Shown here piece by piece: positions 61,285-64,000 of a stretch of 64,000 nt of DNA (the first letter of the stretch is position 1; each line of letters begins with the position of its first letter). Source of the DNA: W0P28-013 sp963658575 (GTDB lineage: Bacteria; Bacteroidota; Bacteroidia; Bacteroidales; Paludibacteraceae); NCBI GenBank assembly GCA_963658575.1, contig CAVKQB010000001.1:27025-91024 (forward strand). The letters run 5' to 3'. A program made the translations under genes and the position numbers. The notes beneath the pieces are model-generated. The model saw only the letters and a program-made list of their open reading frames with translations. It ran no database searches and was not told the origin of the DNA.

Positions 61285-61831
61285 TGGCTTGATTTATCAA
61301 AATTCAGATTTGGCTGCTCGTATTATTATTCATTCTTAATTATTTATTGCGAAGCACAACCACTTGATTATCAATCAATTGCCCCCCCCCCCATTGCTGG
61401 GAGGAGGGCAAATTAGCCTTGGGTTTCGTATGTATTCCGCAGGCAAAGGTAGCGCATATTTTTTGAATACGCAACTTTTTAGCGGAAATTTATAGTTTTT
61501 TTCAAAGTCCAACGATTAAAATTATTTGAAAATTGTTTCTCGCGCTTCGCGCTGTTTCTGGTTTTTTGGTTATTTGTGGATTTGGGGATTTGGGGATTTG
61601 GGGATTTGTGGATTTGGGGATTCGATGATTTGGTTATTTGAGGAATTGGTTATTTGGAGATTATTATTCATTATTCATTCGCTGCGCGCATTTTTTCTAC
61701 GCTCGGCATAGTTCAAACAAGTTTGACTCTGCCCTCGCTTAACGGAAAAATTGTCAATTAAAAACACTCCTCACTCCTAATTCCTCACTACTAATTAACT
61801 TTCACACTTTTATACTTTCACACTAATTTCG
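61285..61831. repeat. Long repeat-filled spacer upstream of the TonB receptor
   Basis: No gene in about 550 nt. Contents in order: a run of 11 C (61382-61392), a TACCTTTG-like site on the minus strand (61444-61451), a GCGCTTCGCGC palindrome (61537-61559), GGGGATTTG and TTATTTGG octamers, the 88-nt dispersed repeat (61671-61760), TCACTCC/TCACTAC heptads, and CTTTCACA-type octamers that run into the receptor promoter. Confidence 0.8.
61671..61760 (-). repeat. About 88-nt dispersed repeat, copy 2 (inverted)
   Basis: Reverse complement of the block at 31902-31990. It contains the hairpin ggcagagtcaaac / gtttgaactatgcc. A shortened form at 59753-59806 lacks this hairpin. Confidence 0.85.
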
Positions 61832-61839
61832 TATCTTTG
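61832..61839 (+). promoter_or_regulatory. -7 element for the TonB receptor gene
   Basis: TATCTTTG followed by CAAG, 24 nt before the ATG. The upstream octamers and the ACTAATTTCG phrase match those before serS. Confidence 0.65.
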
Positions 61840-61862
61840 CAAGCCATCTTTGGTCGGATTGT

Positions 61863-63896
61863 ATGGTCAAAACGGTTCACACACACACGCTCAAGCAGGC
61901 TTTGGTGGTCTGTGCGGTGGCTTTTTCGCCCGTTGTTGCGGCGCAGACTTTGACGCAGGAGCAGGCCGACAGCATCGCGCGCCAATACGATTTGGACGAA
62001 GTTACCATCACGGCCAAGCCCAAAGACAAGGACATCATTCTACCGCAAACGCTGCAAGGCAAGGAGTTGGAAAAACTCAATAGTCTGTCGGTGGCCGATG
62101 CCATACGTTTCTTTTCGGGCGTGCAGATAAAGGATTACGGCGGCGTGGGCGGCATCAAAACGGTGAATATCCGCTCGATGGGTACCAACCACATGGGCGT
62201 CTACTACAACGGCATTCAGTTGGGGAATGCGCAGAACGGGCAGGTCGATTTGGGCAAATTTTCGCTCGAAAACATCGACGAAATCTCGCTCTACAACGGT
62301 CAGAAAAGCGACATTTTCCAGAGTGCGCGCGAATTTGGCTCGGCGGGCAGCATCTATCTCAACTCGCGCCGCCCGAAGTTCGACGAGGGCAAAAACGTGC
62401 ATATCCGCGCTGGTCTGAAGGCGGGCTCGTTTGCGCTGGTCAATCCGTCGCTGCTGTTCGATGCCAAACTGACCGACGAACTCAGTCTGAGCATGAACGC
62501 CGAAGTGGTACATTCCAACGGGAAATACAAGTTCCGCTACCGCCGTGTAACGCCGACGGGCGAATTGGCATACGACACCACGGCTGTGCGCCAAAATGGC
62601 GATGTGAACGCCGTGCGCATCGAATCGGGGCTGAACTACTACTATTCGTCGACAGGTTTTTGGAAAGTGCAGGCCTACCACTACAACTCGGAGCGCGGCG
62701 TGCCTGGTGCCATCGTGAACAACGTGTGGCGGCGCGGCGAACGGCTGTGGGACCGCAACACATTTGTGCAGTCGTCGTGGCAAGACGAGTTTTTCGGGCG
62801 ATGGTCGGTGAAAATCAACGCCAAATATGCGTTCGACTACACGCGCTATGTGAACAACGACGACAAACTGATTCGCGTAGACAACATCTACAAGCAACAA
62901 GAGGCGTATCTCTCGTGGGCGAACAAAGTGGTTGTGTTCGATTGGTGGGACGTGTCGCTCTCGTACGATTTGCAGTGGAATGGGCTGTCGGAATACACCG
63001 ATGCATCGCGTTTTACGCACTGGCTGGCTGCCGCCACGGCCGTGAACGTGTACGACTACTTGCGCATGCAGGCGAGCGTGCTGGGCACTTTCGTGAACGA
63101 AGAGGCGCGCGAACGCGACACCGCACCCAACAAATACAAAGTAACGCCCGGGGTCTTTCTGTCGTACGCTCCGTTTCGACGTATCGATTTGAAAATCAAC
63201 GCTTTTTACAAGCAAGCATACCGCTACCCGACCTTCAACGACCTCTATTACGCCGACATGGGCAACGCCTATCTGCGCCCCGAGCTGGCGGTGCAGCACA
63301 ACGTAGGAATCGCCTACAACTACACAAAACCCGAACGCGTGTTCAGCCATTTCAGCGTGTCGGTCGACGGCTACTACAACCGCGTGTCGGACAAAATCAT
63401 CGCCTACCCCAAAGGGCAGCAGTTCCGTTGGACGATGCTCAATCTGGGTTTGGTGAAAATTCACGGCGTAGATGCCACGATACAGACGACACTGCGTTTC
63501 CCGCACGACTTGTCGCTGACCGCCAAAGCGCAATACACCTACCAGCAGGCCATCGACGTAACCGACCCAGCCGACACCTACTACGGCGACCAAATTCCAT
63601 ACATTCCGTGGCATAGCGGCTCGGCTATCGCCATGTTTGCATGGCGCGACTACGCGCTCAACTACAGTTTCATCTATGTGGGTAAACGCTACAACCAACA
63701 AGAAAACATCGTCTACAACTACACCCAGCCGTGGTATACGCACGATTTGTCGCTTTCGGGCGCATGGCGCATCAACAAAATCAGACTCAAGGCCACGCTC
63801 GAAATCAACAATCTGCTGGGGCAAGACTATGACGTGATACTCAACTACCCCATGCCCAAACGCAACTACCGCGCCAGCATCGTTGTAGAATACTGA
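61863..63896 (+). CDS. TonB-dependent outer-membrane receptor
   Basis: A 677-residue receptor: signal peptide to about residue 27 (VVAAQ), a TonB-box-like segment DLDEVTITA, the plug domain (LQGKELEKLNSLSVADAIRF, RSMGTNHMGVYYNGIQLGNA, SIYLN), then a beta barrel ending in NYRASIVVEY with a C-terminal aromatic. Length and the absence of a SusD partner and of the long carboxypeptidase-like N-domain exclude SusC; a metal, siderophore or cobalamin (BtuB-like) substrate is more likely, but cannot be decided here. It stands alone between repeat spacers. Confidence 0.92.
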   Translation: MVKTVHTHTLKQALVVCAVAFSPVVAAQTLTQEQADSIARQYDLDEVTITAKPKDKDIILPQTLQGKELEKLNSLSVADAIRFFSGVQIKDYGGVGGIKTVNIRSMGTNHMGVYYNGIQLGNAQNGQVDLGKFSLENIDEISLYNGQKSDIFQSAREFGSAGSIYLNSRRPKFDEGKNVHIRAGLKAGSFALVNPSLLFDAKLTDELSLSMNAEVVHSNGKYKFRYRRVTPTGELAYDTTAVRQNGDVNAVRIESGLNYYYSSTGFWKVQAYHYNSERGVPGAIVNNVWRRGERLWDRNTFVQSSWQDEFFGRWSVKINAKYAFDYTRYVNNDDKLIRVDNIYKQQEAYLSWANKVVVFDWWDVSLSYDLQWNGLSEYTDASRFTHWLAAATAVNVYDYLRMQASVLGTFVNEEARERDTAPNKYKVTPGVFLSYAPFRRIDLKINAFYKQAYRYPTFNDLYYADMGNAYLRPELAVQHNVGIAYNYTKPERVFSHFSVSVDGYYNRVSDKIIAYPKGQQFRWTMLNLGLVKIHGVDATIQTTLRFPHDLSLTAKAQYTYQQAIDVTDPADTYYGDQIPYIPWHSGSAIAMFAWRDYALNYSFIYVGKRYNQQENIVYNYTQPWYTHDLSLSGAWRINKIRLKATLEINNLLGQDYDVILNYPMPKRNYRASIVVEY

Positions 63897-63925
63897 AAAA
63901 GTGAGAAATTAGAAATGAGGAGTGA

Positions 63926-63945
63926 TGCGGCAAAGCCGCAATTTT
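63926..63945 (+). terminator. Possible weak terminator after the TonB receptor
   Basis: tgcggc-aaa-gccgca hairpin followed by attttc. The T run is short, so the call is tentative. Confidence 0.35.
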
Positions 63946-63946
63946 C

Positions 63947-63996
63947 AGAGCAAAGACTTTTTAATTATTCAATTATCTAATTTCCAATTATTTAAT
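63947..63996 (-). repeat. 50-nt perfect dispersed repeat, copy 2 (inverted)
   Basis: Reverse complement identical to 8162-8211. It continues the repeat spacer that begins at the receptor stop codon with GTGAGAA, ATTAGAA and ATGAGGA heptads. Confidence 0.9.
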
Positions 63997-64000
63997 CAAT

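Noticed and set aside
61444..61451. TACCTTTG-like promoter on the minus strand
   Set aside because: It would give a leader of about 200 nt through repeat DNA and lacks the TTTG half. A better element exists at 61277-61284.
62040..63824. A 594-codon antisense open frame over the TonB receptor
   Set aside because: The sense strand encodes a full receptor with plug and barrel, and the antisense product has no recognisable features.
61863..63896. SusC-type receptor of a polysaccharide utilisation locus
   Set aside because: At 677 residues it is too short, lacks the N-terminal carboxypeptidase-like extension, and there is no susD or glycoside hydrolase gene beside it.

Overview
The window is a stretch of chromosome from an uncultured-looking member of the Bacteroidales (phylum Bacteroidota). 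The evidence is the fused str-S10-spc-alpha ribosomal cluster without tuf, the mreB-mreC-mreD-mrdA-rodA block, promoters of the TTTG / TAnnTTTG type, an almost complete lack of Shine-Dalgarno sequences, a second EF-G paralog, and large secreted proteins with type IX secretion-like tails. Coding DNA is GC-balanced, while spacers are strongly AT-rich and full of repeats.

Layout. 1-60: tail of rplI. 518-6571 (minus): cell-elongation operon. 6653-10628 (minus): serS, a TtcA-type tRNA thiolase, pdxB, a small lipoprotein and an initiator tRNA. 10757-31901 (plus): pssA, a secreted endonuclease I with a lamin-tail domain, an EF-G2-like factor, a small membrane protein of unknown function, two large secreted repeat proteins (975 and 3,273 residues), a mannose-1-phosphate guanylyltransferase and a small membrane protein. 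32019-33827: mutL. 33894-51872 (minus): rpsL to rplQ, 33 genes in one direction, with its promoter upstream of rpsL. 52077-57130 (minus): tpiA, a DoxX/MauE-type membrane protein, a DUF1599 protein and a Na/Pi symporter. 57390-60416 (plus): nucleoside kinase-like protein, SPOR protein and folE. Then a minus-strand lipoprotein and a plus-strand TonB-dependent receptor.

Two things stand out. First, the 17-30 kb block encodes a pair of secreted, modular beta-sandwich proteins. The larger has about 30 divergent cadherin-like repeats, arranged as two halves that each begin with a PCMD-like domain. Second, nearly every long spacer is built from one small vocabulary of degenerate 7-nt and 8-nt tandem units, palindromes and 50-90 nt blocks. 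These occur in a similar order, with a fixed orientation to the neighbouring gene, and often begin right at a stop codon. They have entered the mre operon and the tpiA neighbourhood, and no transposase is visible. I know of no described element that matches them, but I could not search.
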